Of a DNA stretch of 64,000 nucleotides, positions 22,901 to 34,984 are shown one piece after another (positions within the stretch are counted from its first letter, which is position 1; the number at the start of each line of letters is the position of its first letter). Made by a program: the position numbers and the translations under genes. The stretch comes from Trebouxia sp. TZW2008 (taxonomy: Eukaryota; Chlorophyta; Trebouxiophyceae; Trebouxiales; Trebouxiaceae), in the NCBI GenBank assembly GCA_002118135.1, contig BDIU01000136.1:310001-374000 (forward strand), written 5' to 3'. The notes below the pieces were generated by a model. That model was not told the DNA's origin, searched no databases, and was given only the letters and a program-made list of their open reading frames with translations.

Positions 22901-24154
22901 ATGGCATCCCCGAGCAAGCGCAGGGAGATGGACGTCATGAAACTGTAAGCCGTTCGAGTCAGTTGCTCCTTCTCATGCTTGTCTCGCTGTTCTCGGACTG
23001 CAATCTTCGCCTTATTGCCTTGCAGGATGATGAGCGACTGGAAAGTAGATCTTGTAAACGATAACATCAGCGAGCTGTACGTAGAATTCAAGGGTCCTCC
23101 TGACAGTGAGTCCAAGATTGCTAAGACACTTCAGTGCCTGCACTATCTGTGTGAGTGAAGTGGCTGGATCATATCCAGTTGTGTTGCTTCAGGTCCATAC
23201 ACTGGGGGCCACTGGAGAGTCCACGTTGAGCTACCTGAGGCATATCCTTACAAGTCTCCATCCATTGGCTTTTGTAACAGAATATACCACCCAAATGTAG
23301 ACGAGACGTGAGTGCTGTTTGCCAATGCGCATGCAAACTTGAGCGTCCCTGACAAGCTTGCATGGCTAATGCCTTGCCAATCTTGTTTCGTCACATGCTA
23401 AAGTAAGGCAGCAGCTAAGTCATGTGCACATATGTCACAGTGCAGGCAGCGTGTGTCTGGATGTCATCAACCAAACTTGGAGTCCCATGTTTGGTAAGCA
23501 GCCCTTGTCACCCACGCTCAAACACATGCAGGCCTGCACTTACAGTTGAGCTCTACATCTGCGGCTGCAGACTTGTTAAACATATTTGAGACATTCTTGC
23601 CACAGCTGCTGCTGTACCCAAACCCAACTGATCCTTTGAATGGTGAGGCAGCTGCTTTGCTTATGCGGGAGCCTGAGGCTTACAGCACCAAGGTCAAGGG
23701 TAAGTTCCTCACTTCTTTGACTGTCAGAGCCACACTTAGTCACTCTCAGGTCAGGAGCATCCATGTTGCTGTCTTGCACTACTGTACAGGGTGTTTGACT
23801 CAACGCCATTACTGGTGCTACCATGCATTGTTGCTGTCATTCATTGTTGCTGCCCTTAGACTATGCAGCTTTATTGCTCGCAGCAGCTGCTTTTGCCAGA
23901 ATTATGCTCCAGTATGCTCTTCATGATTCGCCAAAGCTTTGGCAAGACGTCTACGTTGGTGTGATATCTGGCCTGCTGATAGCCCTTGTATTGCGTGTTA
24001 TTCAGAATATGTCAAGAGGTTTGCCAAGAAGACAGACGCAGAGGACACAGCAGCCAAGGAGGGCAGCGATGGCACAGGCAGTGATGGTTTTCTGTCTAGC
24101 AGTGATGACGAAGAAGATCTACCAGCAACCGGCGGCGGTGGCGGCATGACATGA
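22901..24154 (+). CDS. Ubiquitin-conjugating enzyme E2, UBE2H / plant UBC4-5-6 class
   Basis: Six exons join with matching phases: 22901-22944, 23026-23105, 23193-23307, 23441-23493, 23571-23699 and 24006-24154, totalling 570 nt (189 residues). The N-terminus [20 protein letters not shown] and the core [18 protein letters not shown] and IYHPNVDE are E2 hallmarks. The active-site Cys is C85 in [25 protein letters not shown] and EYVKRFAKK follow. The acidic tail ([10 protein letters not shown] then a Gly run) is typical of UBE2H and a plausible CK2 target. The enzyme accepts ubiquitin from E1 as a thioester and passes it on with an E3; the yeast relative UBC8 acts in fructose-bisphosphatase degradation. 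A TGTAA signal lies at 24197-24201, 43 nt after the stop. This gene shows no exon copies. Confidence 0.95.
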
Positions 24155-24196
24155 CGCGTCACATGACGTGGTCGGCATGTATTGCCAACCTTTCTG

Positions 24197-24201
24197 TGTA
24201 A
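24197..24201 (+). terminator. TGTAA polyadenylation signal of the E2 gene
   Basis: TGTAA, the green-algal consensus polyadenylation signal, occurs 43 nt downstream of the E2 stop codon. Confidence 0.6.
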
Positions 24202-25344
24202 TAGCTAGTTGACAGCTTGCACTCGTGGACATGTGCATAAGTGCTTAGTAACATAGTGTAGCTGTTGTGACTACCCCTGTACCAACAGACTTTGCCCAAG
24301 GAACTACACATCTAGATCTGCGCACTTCACCTGCAGCTTGCTTATGACAGGTTGTACATCAAGTACATTGAGTTTATCTGTGTCATCAGCTCCGCACACC
24401 GTACTTGTTTTCATATGTGGTACTTTGTCATTATTTCGAAAGCAAATGCTTGTAATGCAGACGCTTTCTACACGCTGCATGTCATAAGGGTCAAAAACGG
24501 TAGAGACCCCAGCCTGTGGTATATAAGTGGTACTGCAATCGTGCATGGTGCAGTGCGCTCAAGCACAGATATATTCAGCTGTCTTTCAATACTATCAGTC
24601 TGGCTCTGTCTGCTGCATGCACGGTTTGCAGCCTCAGTGCCATGAGGAATAGCTGCACCAAACATGCTGTCACTGCATTGCAATTCGCTGTAGAAGCTGT
24701 TGTGGGCGATGGTATACATGCAGTGTAAACATTACAGTTCAGGTTTGTACGCTGTTCAATTGCCAGTTTCAGAGAACAGAGCCCTGGGTCTGATATCCTG
24801 AAAGGACACCGTACATGGAAAGCCTAATGTGTTCAAGTTGTATGGCAATGCCAAGCTTCTAGCACACGTCAGCCCCACTTGCAGCACAACGGCAAAAGAC
24901 TCACTAAATTGTACAGAGGGCACACAACAAACTGAGACATCGAATGCAACCCACAGTGGCGTGTTACATCAGCCAGACAACACAACATGGCAAGGCTATG
25001 TGACAACCAACGGCCAGCCCTTTGTTTGTACTGCTGCTGCAGTGTAAGCAATATGTCGCAGTGTAAGCAATATATCTCTGGGGGCAGGACTTGCACAAAG
25101 CAACGACTTGAACCCATGGCTACTTGCTTCACCGGGCGAAGACTTACTCATTGGGGCAAAAATTCGAACTGGCCGTTCAAGTTAGCCAATTGTTGTAGCA
25201 CGTCACCTGATCAGGCCAGCTCCATGTAGGGCACATGGTGTTACTTATAATTATCAAGCTGGTCTTACATCATGCCTGGCCCATTTTGGCACATGCACCA
25301 TGTGGGGCACATGATTCCCAGCAAGGCAAGTAATTGCTTAAGCA

Positions 25345-25383
25345 GCCGCCCTCCAGACCTCCTTTGGGGTCCCTCCGGGCGGC
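25345..25383. repeat. GC-rich imperfect hairpin
   Basis: GCCGCCC (25345-25351) pairs with GGGCGGC (25377-25383), and an inner GACC/GGTC pair is also present. The hairpin lies in the convergent spacer downstream of both E2 and XPB. Confidence 0.7.
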
Positions 25384-25535
25384 AAATTAAGTCAGCCCCT
25401 GCTTTATGGCAATGCCCCTGCTTTGGTGGCAATGTGTGGCCAGGCTATGTTACAACCAACAACCATCCCTTTGCTGAAGTGTTCATTCTGCTGCTGCTGA
25501 CTCAAGCTATCTATGCTATGCATGCTATCTATTGT

Positions 25536-25800
25536 AGGTCAGGCTCTGCTTGTTGATTGGCTTAGGCTTAGGGACATCAGGCCTGCCCTGTTTGCTGCCC
25601 TGCCCTCTTCAATATTGTGCAATAGCCTTCTTGCCAGTCCCAGACTGCCCCATGCTATCTGTTGTATTTGTAAGTCAGGCTCTGCTTGTTGATCGGCTTA
25701 GGCTTAGGGGCGTCAGGCCTGCCCCGTTTGCTGCCCTGCCCTCGTCCATACTGTGCAATAGCCTTCTCACCAGTCCCAAACTCCATGTAGTAGTTGCCTG
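25536..25800 (-). repeat. 136-bp tandem copy of the XPB 3' exon end
   Basis: The last-exon segment around aggctctgcttgttgatcgg (25677) recurs at 25541 with about 90 percent identity over some 110 bp. The copy includes the complement of the [16 protein letters not shown] coding segment and lies downstream of the stop codon. Confidence 0.8.
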
Positions 25801-28800
25801 TCGCTCCTGAGATCTTGGACATAGACCCAGCCGCGCGGCGTGCAACTGCCTTAGCGGTTTTGCCAACATCATCTGCCACCGCATCAACCTCCTCAGCAGC
25901 TTCATCTTCGCCAGCCATCAGTACTTCAGCTAGGAGGTTTAATTGATCAGCCCTTTTGCTGAAGTACAGGTTGTCTCCCTCTGCATATTGCAGCAAGGGC
26001 TGGGATGAGCTCAAATATGAAAATTTGCTGAGCAGCACGCAAATTTTCATGATTGACGAAGACTAAAGCAATAAGGAATAAAAGTCTACACTGTTAGGCA
26101 TCATGACAGGAGCCTCTGACTGATGAGGCAGCCCAAATGACAATAACTATACACACATATTTGACATGAGACATGCGCACAATCCAGTCAACTGAAGATT
26201 ATCTCCCTCTGCATGCCACAGCAAGAATGAGCCAGAGTTTGCATGAAGCAAACTTGCTAGATACAGGCTTGCCTTGGTTATAGCCACCTAAAAGTGTTGC
26301 ATGTTTCGTATTTGTCTGGACTAGTCATAACAGATGATGTTTGAAAAGGCTTAGTTTTGTGAAAAGTGCTGTCTAGGAATGCTGCTTGTTTACACTCAAG
26401 CCAGCTGCATTGCCTGGTGTCTGACACTGCTGTTGCTGAGCAGGTGATTCACAAAGCACCCATGCATGCAAGCGATGCGCCTTTTTGGACATCTGCGCAT
26501 GCAAATTGCACTCACAAATCAAGCTATCTTAACTGCTCCGGCAATGCCGGTATAAATTCGCTCAGACAACGCAATGATGCATTTCAGAACTAATCATCAA
26601 AGCACCTGTGCCCTCCAGCAGGTTGGGTGTAGCCCAAGCTGTAGCCCTGCTGATGCTGTTGTTGGTTCATTTATTATGGGAAGGTTTGGGAATGCCTTTA
26701 TTCAAACTTGACCAACCTGCTTAAATTTACATGACATGCCTTATAGCCTCAAGACAATGTTAGCTCCAGTGGAGGCGAGGATGCAAGGCAGATACATCAT
26801 ACAAGCAGCACAGTGGAAGCACCTGTCCCCTCCAGCAGGTTGGTGATGACTTTGAAGCTGTAGCCCTGGTCTATGAGGAACTGCTGGCGCTTGGTGCTGT
26901 AGTACATCTCCTGAGTGTCCTTGGAAACCAGCGTGTAGAAGAAAGCATTGTACTCCTCTGCTCCTGGTGCACCTGCACCATCGTCATCATCATCATAATC
27001 ATTGTCACCACCACCACCATGACCACCATCATCATCAGTACCATCGCCACCATGATCATCATCATCGTCATCTTTATCATCAGTATCATCGCCATCATGA
27101 TCATGATCAGCATCATGTTCACATGGCACATGCAAGCAGTCTTTTTGGCTGGCTAAAGCCTGTCAGATGATATTCTTCTTCTTCCTTTTCCTGATTGTTG
27201 TCATTGTCATCATCATCATCATGAGCGCCGTTGTCATCATTCACATGCTTGCTGTTGAGTTGACATGACCATGCAAGGTGCATACAGGCAGTAGCGTGCA
27301 TGTCTCTCTAAAGCATCCGGGGGCAAAGGCAACATTCATCATCTGCTTGACGTGCTTGCTAGCAGGGTGAATAATCCTGTCAGGGGCATACAGGCAGGGC
27401 ACGTATGCCTCTGCAGACGCAGTGGCATTTATGATCACCATGATGTACATGCTAATGTAGTTTTATGCTGCTCCAAGGTGCATACAAGCAAGGGCCTGGA
27501 CTCCGTTTTGACAATCACAAAAAAAAGCAAGGTTGCTGATCACTCCCATGCCAGCAAGACTATCAAAATAGATGTTGTGAAGCCTGATGCATGCTGGGGC
27601 TTGACAAAATATGCCAGAACTAGAATGCATGTATTGAGAAGTGGTCCAAAAACAGGAGGAAAGCAAACTCATCAAGAGGCTTGCCAGGCTTAGCCCTTTT
27701 GGCCAGATCTAACATGCATGTATTGAAATGATCCAAAAACAAGAGGAAAGCACACTATTCTAAAAGCTTACCAGGCTTAGCCTTTTTGGCCCTGAGGATA
27801 CGGCCAAGACGCTGAGCCTCCTGCCGCCGAGACCCAGCATGACTGGATATCTGGATCAGCACATTTGCCTCAGGGATGTCAATGGAGTTGTCCCCTACCT
27901 TGGACAGAAAGACAGTGTTGACCTGCAGTACCACAGACACACCTTTTGTGCCTGTCAACTGCATGAGCTTGTTGCTTTGTGCCAAATCTCTTGCTGCCAT
28001 TTTGTCTATGGGTAAAGTAGGCAAGGTGAAAGGACAGACTGGACCGTTATGCTTGAAGGCATGCAACTCCCTGTTGTGCTCAGCATGAATGGTACAACCA
28101 TAAGGACAAAGTCATCATGCCAATGGAGAAAGTCCATTGTGGGTAGGTCCGGTGTGTTGAAGTAGCAAACCTGAGGGTTGTGCTTGAAGTTGTGTAAAAC
28201 CCTGGTGCGCTCAGCATGGCTGGTGCCTCCATAGATGAAGGCCTTCTTCAGCACCACAGCATAGTTGCGTAGCGCAAAGATGTTGTCTGAGAATACGATG
28301 ATCTTGTCACCACGCACCTGCATTGTATTGCAGCTGAGGACATTTCACAGGAAAGTAGACAAGGGTTGTTTTGAAGAAAAGAAGCCCATTATTGTAGGCC
28401 CTGTGAGTGGGCTCACATCATGCTGAAACAGGACAATGGCAAGCAAATGGAGTTCTGCCAGCAGGCTGCAGTGTGTGCCAGGCACACGACTGTGTCAGCA
28501 TGCGGTGATACAGAACAAGCTGGGCTGGAAGATTATAGTCTCCATTCAAACAGTCCTATACAATCAGATTGCTGCCTGTGCTGAAATGCTTGCTACAAAG
28601 CATGCGAGCTGCAGCAAAAAGTGTTATACAGTCAGATTGCTGCCTTTGTCGGAATGCTTGTCGCAATGATGCAGGCTGCAGCAAAGGATGCCAGAGATTA
28701 TGGCTGCGGTTATGGCTCCAGGCAGAGAGCAGTGGCAAGGTAGGACTTGGGCCACTCACATACACGCATGCTGACTTTTGCAGCTTGTTGTTGTAATCAG

Positions 28801-31800
28801 AAAACAGCATTGGCCTGCGACTGTGTGTCATGTACGCAACAGCCAGCATAGACGACCAGAGTTAATTTAAATCAGCTGGAGCATGGTGATGATCAACAGC
28901 AGTGAAGACACAAAGCAGTTGCCACAGGGCAGAACCAACCTGCTCATGATATTGGATCAGGAACTGGCAAGCCTGAAACTTCTGGGGATTCATGACATAC
29001 AGCAGCTGTCTTCTGGCAGCGTTTGTGGGCCTCAGATACTCTCTGTAGAACTCCTGCACACAAAAGCACGCACTGCCTGTCAGCAGGATGAGGGACTGTG
29101 CAGCACTGGTCAGCCATATCTCTGATTGCCTGCATGCATGTGATGTGCGAATCACAAGCATGGTGATAAGCTGGTACAATCTGATGAGCAGCATGCAGCA
29201 CACTGACCTAGTGCTTCACCATTGCACAAGGTATGTAAGAGCAAAAAAAGCCACTCTTAGGCCTACAACTCATTGCACTTGTCCTGAGTTGGTTAAACCT
29301 GAGCTATACTTTGTGACTGCATGGCCTCAATGCAATATAGCTCGTGAGCAAATGAGGAATTGTTGGGAATAGCTCCATCCATTGACAAGTGTGATGATGA
29401 GGTACCAGGCTTGAGCGTTCTATGGTGGCAAGGCTGTGAAGCAGAGCAGAGCAGAGCAAAGCCATACGCTGCAGAAGCAAATCAGTCATGCCAGTAAGAA
29501 TGCTGGTCACGGAGCACCAGACCTGAGCGTGCTAGCCTGTCATGATGGCATGACGTTAACGCAAGGCAGAGCCAGGCAAGCTCAGGCAAGACAATGGACA
29601 GCAAAGCTAAGTCAAGTCAGTGTCATATGGCACACGAGCCTTGTCCTGTCGTTGCAGACCTTGGTCATGGGGCACCACACTTCAGCGCACTGCACATTGG
29701 CAATGTGGCCAGCCCTTGTCAGGTCTAGCCAGTTAGCCTCGTACAGCTTAGGCCCAATCAGGAAGTTGAGGTCTGCAATGCGCTCATCCTCACGCACCAA
29801 GGTGGCAGTCAACCCCAGCTTGCAGTGAGCCTTCACAATGCCAATGACCTACACCAACAGCCATGCAGGTCTCAGCAGATGTAAGCTGAGCCTGCAGTGA
29901 CCTTCACAAGTCCAATGATTTGTGCAGCCAGCCAGACAGCCTGAGCCCAGCTTGCAATCAGCCTGCACAATGCGCTCGTTTTCTCACACCAAGGTGGCTG
30001 TCAAGCCCAGCTTGTAGTGAGCCTTCACAATGCCAATGACCTGCGCATGCAGCATTTGGGCTGCCACATTTCTGCTTATCATCTTTGCATGCTGACGCAG
30101 GCCACGCTAATGCAAACAATGCTAATTTGGGGCAGCCAGTACAATTTTCTCCTGATGAAAGAGACTCAGTATGTGGATAATCTCACTGGAAGGACAATGT
30201 CAATGAGAACCAGTTCCATGCATGCTGACTGCAGTGGTATTGGATATGAAAATGCAGGGCAGTCAGCACCTTGGAACCCTCGGGCTGGCATGCCAATGTT
30301 AATGACTTCTGTGTGTTGCAGTCATGCTGATACAAGGCAGCCAGTATATTCTGAACATCTGGGCTGGTACCACATGAACTTCATCATGAGCAGCAGGCCC
30401 CACTTGCGGCTGCAAATCTGTGCATCATTCTTCAGTCAACGCAGTCATGCTGAATGCTGCAGGGCAGTCAGTACCTTGGAACCCTTGGGCTGGCATGCCA
30501 TTGTTAATGACTTCTGTGTGTTGCAGTCATGCTGATACAAGGCAGCCAGTACCTTTCTGAACATCTGGGCTGGCACAACGTGGACTTCATCCATGAGCAG
30601 CAGACCCCACTCGCGGCTGCGGATCTGATCCATCACGCGTGCGCTCTCTTCACTGCGCTTGCCACTGAAGGCAATCATGGTGTAGGTGGTGACGGTCACG
30701 CCACTTGCCCCCACAAGGCCCTCCTTCTGATCGGAGGTAAATCTGCATGCACATGTCTCCCCTCACCTCTCGTTTCTGCTTTCTGGTTCAAGATCAAAAA
30801 GAAAAGTAACTGCTGCAGAAAATGTATGATGGGAGTGTTGGTGAGGAGTCTTAGTGAGGAAACGCAACCTGGAACTTAGCAACATGTTAGCGTCTGAGGT
30901 CTGCACTTGACCGATCAACTCTCCTTATGATCAGTTACAAACCTGCATGTATGACTGTTGACTGCACTCCTGACTGGACTTCCTCATTTCAATCCTGAGT
31001 GCTTGACTCAGGTTGCTGCTACTGTCTAAGCCTTTCCCTGACACACAAAGGTGTTTCGAGCAGGTTTCTGTGCAAGACTTTGGTACCAAATTATGCATGG
31101 CAGACTGACCTTGAGATCTGGTGGTCTTGCAGACCAGTCCACAGCTTGAACTGGTGCTTCCACTGGTCCACGCTGACGCTGTTGGTGACCAGGCACAGCA
31201 CGCTCTTCTTGATGCGGGAGGATGCTGCTACACCCACCAAAGACTTGCCTGCCCCACACGGCAGCACAATGATGCCTGCAACCCAAACACATTGGAAAAA
31301 AAGCTGTACAGAGCAGACCAAACGTAATCATAGCGGTTTAGGCTGACTCAGCAGCTGAACTTCAAGACATGTCCATCAAGTCTTCTTGATTTCGATGGCG
31401 GCGCTGTCGTGAATGCGCACCACAGAAGTGACACACCATATCTGCTCAAATCAGCATGGCATGATCAGCCTGCCATGCAGTGTATGCACCACTGAGACCA
31501 ACAGTTGCGCCAGCTCGGTGCAGACTGTTTGCAAGCAGGCAGTCACTGACATTTGATCACAGACATCACATTTGGTCCTGATGCTGTATGTTTATTTGAG
31601 CAAACTGAGCACTACATTGAGACCGACAGCACCTGAGCGAGCACGCCCATTGCCAAACATCTTGCTGAGGCTCTTCTCCTGATACGGCCTCAGGCTCACA
31701 TGGGGCTTCAGGTCAATGCTCAAATCTGGATTCTGAGTGTCGTTACGGAAGTCGTACTCCTCCAGCATGGGGTAGTTCAGACCCCCAGGCAGACACCGCT

Positions 31801-34763
31801 GCTTCACATGTTCCACCTACAGTCAGATCTACAGTCAGACTGTCATTCAGACAGACAGTCACATCAATGCTCAGCTCTGGATTTTGAGTGTCATTGTGGC
31901 AGTCATACTCCTCCAGCATGGGGTACTTCAACCCCCTGGCAGACGTCGCTGCTTCACATGCTCCACCTATAATCGGACAGTGCAGCATGCTGTCAGGGTT
32001 GACATTCATGACAAGTGCTGCAGCTGCAGAAGGGCCCTGGTCATGCGCATTTGACACCTTATGCCCTGTCACATCATGCACAACCAGTGCCTGGTTGAGC
32101 AACAGTCCGACCTGTGTAGAATCAATCTAAAAAGAGTGCAGCATCCTGTCAGAATCAACATCCATGGCAACGGAGTCGATTGCGCATGCATATTTGACGT
32201 TCATTACACTCTCACAATGCACACAACCAGTGCATGCTTTGGCAACAGTCTGACCTGTGAGGAGCCAATCTCAAAGGAGTGCAGCATCCTGTCAGGGTCC
32301 ACATCTATGGCAAGTATGCACTGTCACACTGTGCACCACCAGTGCATGCTTTGGCGACAGTCTGACCTGTGTGGAATCGATCTCAAAGGAGTGCAGCATC
32401 CTGTCAGGATCAACATCCATGGCAAGTGCTGCAGCTGCAGAAGGGCCCTGTCATGTCATGCGGAGAGTTACACGAGTTCAACATCTCTCACACCATCACA
32501 ATCTGCACACTCAGTGCATGTTTGAGTGACATTTTGACCTGTGTGGAGTCAATCTCAAAGGAGTGCAGCATCCTGTCAGGATCCACATCCATGACCATTG
32601 CTGCAGCCGCAGAGGAACCTTGATCAGCAGCTGCCGGCTGACTACCAGACGGCTGCCACTCATGCTTTTGCAGTGCTGCAGGTGTGGCGTCATTGTCTGG
32701 ATCATCTGTTGGATCTGCCGCATCCATGTTGCTCAGGTCTATGGCTGCCTGCTCTCGCGGGGCGTTGGCAATTGTGAAGTGCGGTGCATTGTCCCTGATG
32801 ATGCGTGCCCTGCTGATGATATCATCCTGGCACACAAAAGAAACCTTGCTGATGGGCGTACAGTCACTACGATTGCAAGCAGCCTCGCTGACATGCTTAT
32901 ATATGCAAAATGCTTCTTCTCTTTTGGATGCACTGGCTCATGGTGTAAGGAACGCCACACCATCGTATCAAGACAGTGTTGCAATAGCGCTGACATGACA
33001 GGACTAGATTCTGGCTGCATTACTGCCCCTGTTGGCAGCAGATGGGCCATGCAAGCTCAAAACTTTTGCAAATGGGCAGATTTGGGCTTCATGATGTCAG
33101 TCCCCATCAGCAGTGCATGTGTCCAAAGACATACTGCTAAGCAAATGATGGGTATAATACCTGCAGCAGAGTGTGCAGGACATCAGGGAAGGGGCTTTCC
33201 ACAAAGAAGGCGTTGCGCTGCAGCACCAGCTTCACCTTGCCATAGTTGCCGGTGCTGGCTTGCACAAACTGCCTGATCTCTGGGGGCAGCGAGACCTGCC
33301 AAACCACAGGGTTAAAAGCTCGGTGATGGTGGACTGTGAGAGATGATAATTCCTGGTGACTGCATTAGCGCAACAGCTATAGACCTCTACTATGCTGCTG
33401 CCTCATGACAGCTGTGGTTCCACCAAGAGCAACAGAGCAACAGCAAGAGTAGCAAAGGCAAACAGGCCGTGTAGAACAGCAATGCAGCATGTGTATTTTT
33501 TGCGTTGGCTTCTGCGGCAGGGTGACTGAAAGCACCAAGTAGCAAACAGGATTACACATCAGCGTGCTTGCAAGGACCTCACTTGACCAGTGCAGCTCAG
33601 CTGGTGAAAAGCTGATGAATCATTGGTGCATGTTGCTTGACAGCAGCTAACACAAGCTTTGAGTACAAGAGCAACATCATGAGCATCACATGTGAGAGGG
33701 TGTTCTAGGAAAAGCATCTAGCATGTGTCTTGTGCTGGGTTGTGAGGCATGATGTGTTCACATACCTTGGATAGTCGGTTCAGCACAGACACAATTGTGT
33801 CTGTCTCCAGACCAACAGACACAGCAGCGTACAGCGAGTGCGGTGTCATCACATACTCGTGCACTGCCTCTGGTCGGCATACTGGCTCTGCTACAGCAAT
33901 TAAGAAGTCGTAGGCCTGCTTGTAGATAGGTGAGTATGTCTCCAGGAAGATCCTGCCATCTGGACAGACCCACAGCGGCCTGCACAACGGCAATGTCACT
34001 ATCAAGTGACTGTGCACTTGGCAGGGATGCGCGTGATCAACAGAGAATTTCTTGTGCATCCAACTTGGGACTGCGCAGTGACCTATTGCTGCTGTTTGGT
34101 TTCTGGCGTAAATCGATGTGCCGTACACATAGCTAGCTGTGTGTTGTAGAAGTGAGACTCTGTGAGACTATAGCACATGTGGACTTTGCAGGACATTGAA
34201 GCAACTTGCCAATGCCTAATGATGTGTGATGGCAGCATCAAACCTGTTCTGGTGGTCAGGCTTGAGCTGAAGCTTGGAAAAGTCTGCTTCATGCTCATCC
34301 TCCTGCCCAAGCCTCAAATACTCTTCATCATCTTCCTCAAGCTCTTCAAGGTCGTCAGCGCCAACGCCGACAGTCTCTGCACCAACAGGGATCTGCAAGA
34401 CAAAACTGTTCGTCAGGGCTTCGTGTATCCTGAAAATGCCCAAAGTTTCCAGAAGAAGGTTTGAGGGATGCCTGGAGAGCGAAAGTGCAAGGGCACCACG
34501 CACCTCAGGGTATGGCTCCTCGTAACCCTCTTCCTCACGAAATCTTTTGCGGCTGTTGGTCCGCTTAGCTCGCTTTGGTGCGGAAGCCGCTGCAGATCCC
34601 TGCAACAGCGGATCTGCCTGCTGTTGCCATAGACAGTTGCGGCAAGCACGCAACACAAACCTTAGACTTTGTTGCGTACCTTTTTGACAGTCACGTCGGG
34701 GTCCTCGGCTTTCTTACGCACGGCTCCTTTACCCGCTAGCTTGACGCTGATCTTTGGGGGCAT
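25655..34763 (-). CDS. XPB: XPB/ERCC3 (Rad25) DNA helicase/translocase, TFIIH core subunit
   Basis: This is the largest gene, with about 15 exons on the minus strand. Exon 1 is 34763-34680 ([20 protein letters not shown]). Later blocks encode an acidic linker (about 34390-34248), [40 protein letters not shown], and [20 protein letters not shown] with [13 protein letters not shown]. Walker A is [11 protein letters not shown], then [14 protein letters not shown] and [31 protein letters not shown] and the helicase C part follow ([63 protein letters not shown]), and the end has [12 protein letters not shown] and a last exon ending KYNR. XPB is the ATP-driven DNA translocase of TFIIH, acting in promoter opening and nucleotide excision repair. 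All key motifs are intact. At least seven regions carry tandem copies of exons or exon ends in adjacent introns. Confidence 0.95.
26195..26240 (-). repeat. Copy of the acceptor and start of the XPB last exon
   Basis: tctccctctgcat followed by a cagcaaga segment resembles 25975-26010. On the minus strand this gives a second gcatgcag acceptor followed by AGGGAGATAA, like the true exon start AGGGAGACAA. Confidence 0.55.
26970..27235 (-). repeat. (GAT)n / (CAT)n-rich trinucleotide tracts next to an XPB acceptor
   Basis: Two tracts of cat/atc units (about 26975-27120 and 27195-27240) lie just upstream, on the minus strand, of the acceptor ggtgcag used for the exon encoding [11 protein letters not shown]. 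The phase of the preceding donor (AAGCCTG-GTAAGC at about 27767) fits that acceptor, so the tract is intronic. Read through, it would encode an Asp/Gly/His-rich stretch. Confidence 0.7.
27655..27790 (-). repeat. Tandem copy of an XPB exon end and donor
   Basis: gcatgtattga..gtccaaaaacaggaggaaagca, then ggcttagcccttttggcc at about 27625-27706, is repeated at 27715-27795. The true donor reads GTAAGC after AAGCCTG, while the copy has GCAAGC. Confidence 0.75.
28030..28230 (-). repeat. Partial copy of the [11 protein letters not shown] exon end
   Basis: The segment gttatgcttgaaggcatgca, then ctcagcatga at about 28048-28087, is a diverged copy of ggttgtgcttgaagttgtgt, then ctcagcatgg at about 28176-28220. 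The latter encodes [13 protein letters not shown] on the minus strand. Confidence 0.55.
29740..30050 (-). repeat. Copies of the [16 protein letters not shown] exon start
   Basis: The exon start with its acceptor (cttcacaatgccaatgacct in plus orientation, about 29830-29850) recurs at about 29900-29925 in shortened form and at about 29955-30045. The last copy repeats the complement of the KLGLTATLV coding segment. Confidence 0.7.
30255..30660 (-). repeat. About 205-bp duplication of the XPB DEVH-box exon end and donor
   Basis: The segment beginning ggcagtcagtaccttggaac at 30463 has a copy at 30258 over about 200 bp. Only the 30463 unit continues into the coding complement of [17 protein letters not shown] intact; the other has substitutions through the motif. 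Both keep the minus-strand donor region. Confidence 0.8.
31633..31980 (-). repeat. XPB exon and a frameshifted tandem copy (151-bp period)
   Basis: The exon encoding [20 protein letters not shown] (about 31816-31633) is preceded in transcript order by a copy at about 31975-31868. The copy keeps an acceptor-like boundary and about 85 percent identity but has a 1-nt deletion after CTGCCAGGGGG that produces an immediate stop. Confidence 0.8.
31975..32830 (-). repeat. Five copies of the XPB exon end encoding [15 protein letters not shown]
   Basis: The complete exon spans about 32830-32536 and ends [17 protein letters not shown] before a GTCA donor. Copies of its last 60-80 bases with the donor-like acag-gtc junction start (plus coordinates) at 32364, 32252 and 32109, with a shorter one at about 31975. 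Spacing is irregular (172, 112 and 143 bp). Most copies could be read in frame for the repeated segment. Confidence 0.85.
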
Positions 34764-34984
34764 GCAAAGGACGCTGAGGTCACCGTAGGACCGAGCTGAC
34801 GGATGCCTTGCGAATAGCACGATTTTGGTGCAAAAATGCGTTCTCGTTCGTGCGTCGATCTCGAAAAGGCCGAAGGAAGGAGACTGCTCGGGTGAGTTTA
34901 TGCCAGTTTCGGTGGTTTCAGAGCTATGCCTTTCGAGCACAACTCAGCTTCCTGTTCAGCTGAAGTTCTCTGCAGGACCCAATT

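Larger units (their letters stand above)
24155..25654. other. Convergent spacer between E2 and XPB with internal repeats
   Basis: There is no supported gene. The stretch holds a pair of similar segments (about 24985-25025 and 25430-25475, sharing tggc.aggctatgt.acaacc). It also holds the GC-rich hairpin at 25345-25383, a duplicated gcccctgcttt.tggcaatg motif at about 25400-25430, and a copy of the 3' end of the XPB last exon at 25536-25650. A TTACA at 25450-25454 may be the XPB polyadenylation signal. Confidence 0.5.

Noticed and set aside
22950..22966. tRNA B-box-like sequence (gttcgagtc)
   Set aside because: It lies in intron 1 of the E2 gene without an A-box or a cloverleaf around it.
26797..27135. 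Asp-rich N-terminal part of a separate protein
   Set aside because: The Asp/Gly-rich part is the translation of a (GAT)n intron tract; the donor phase at 27767 fits an acceptor inside it, joining XPB exons.
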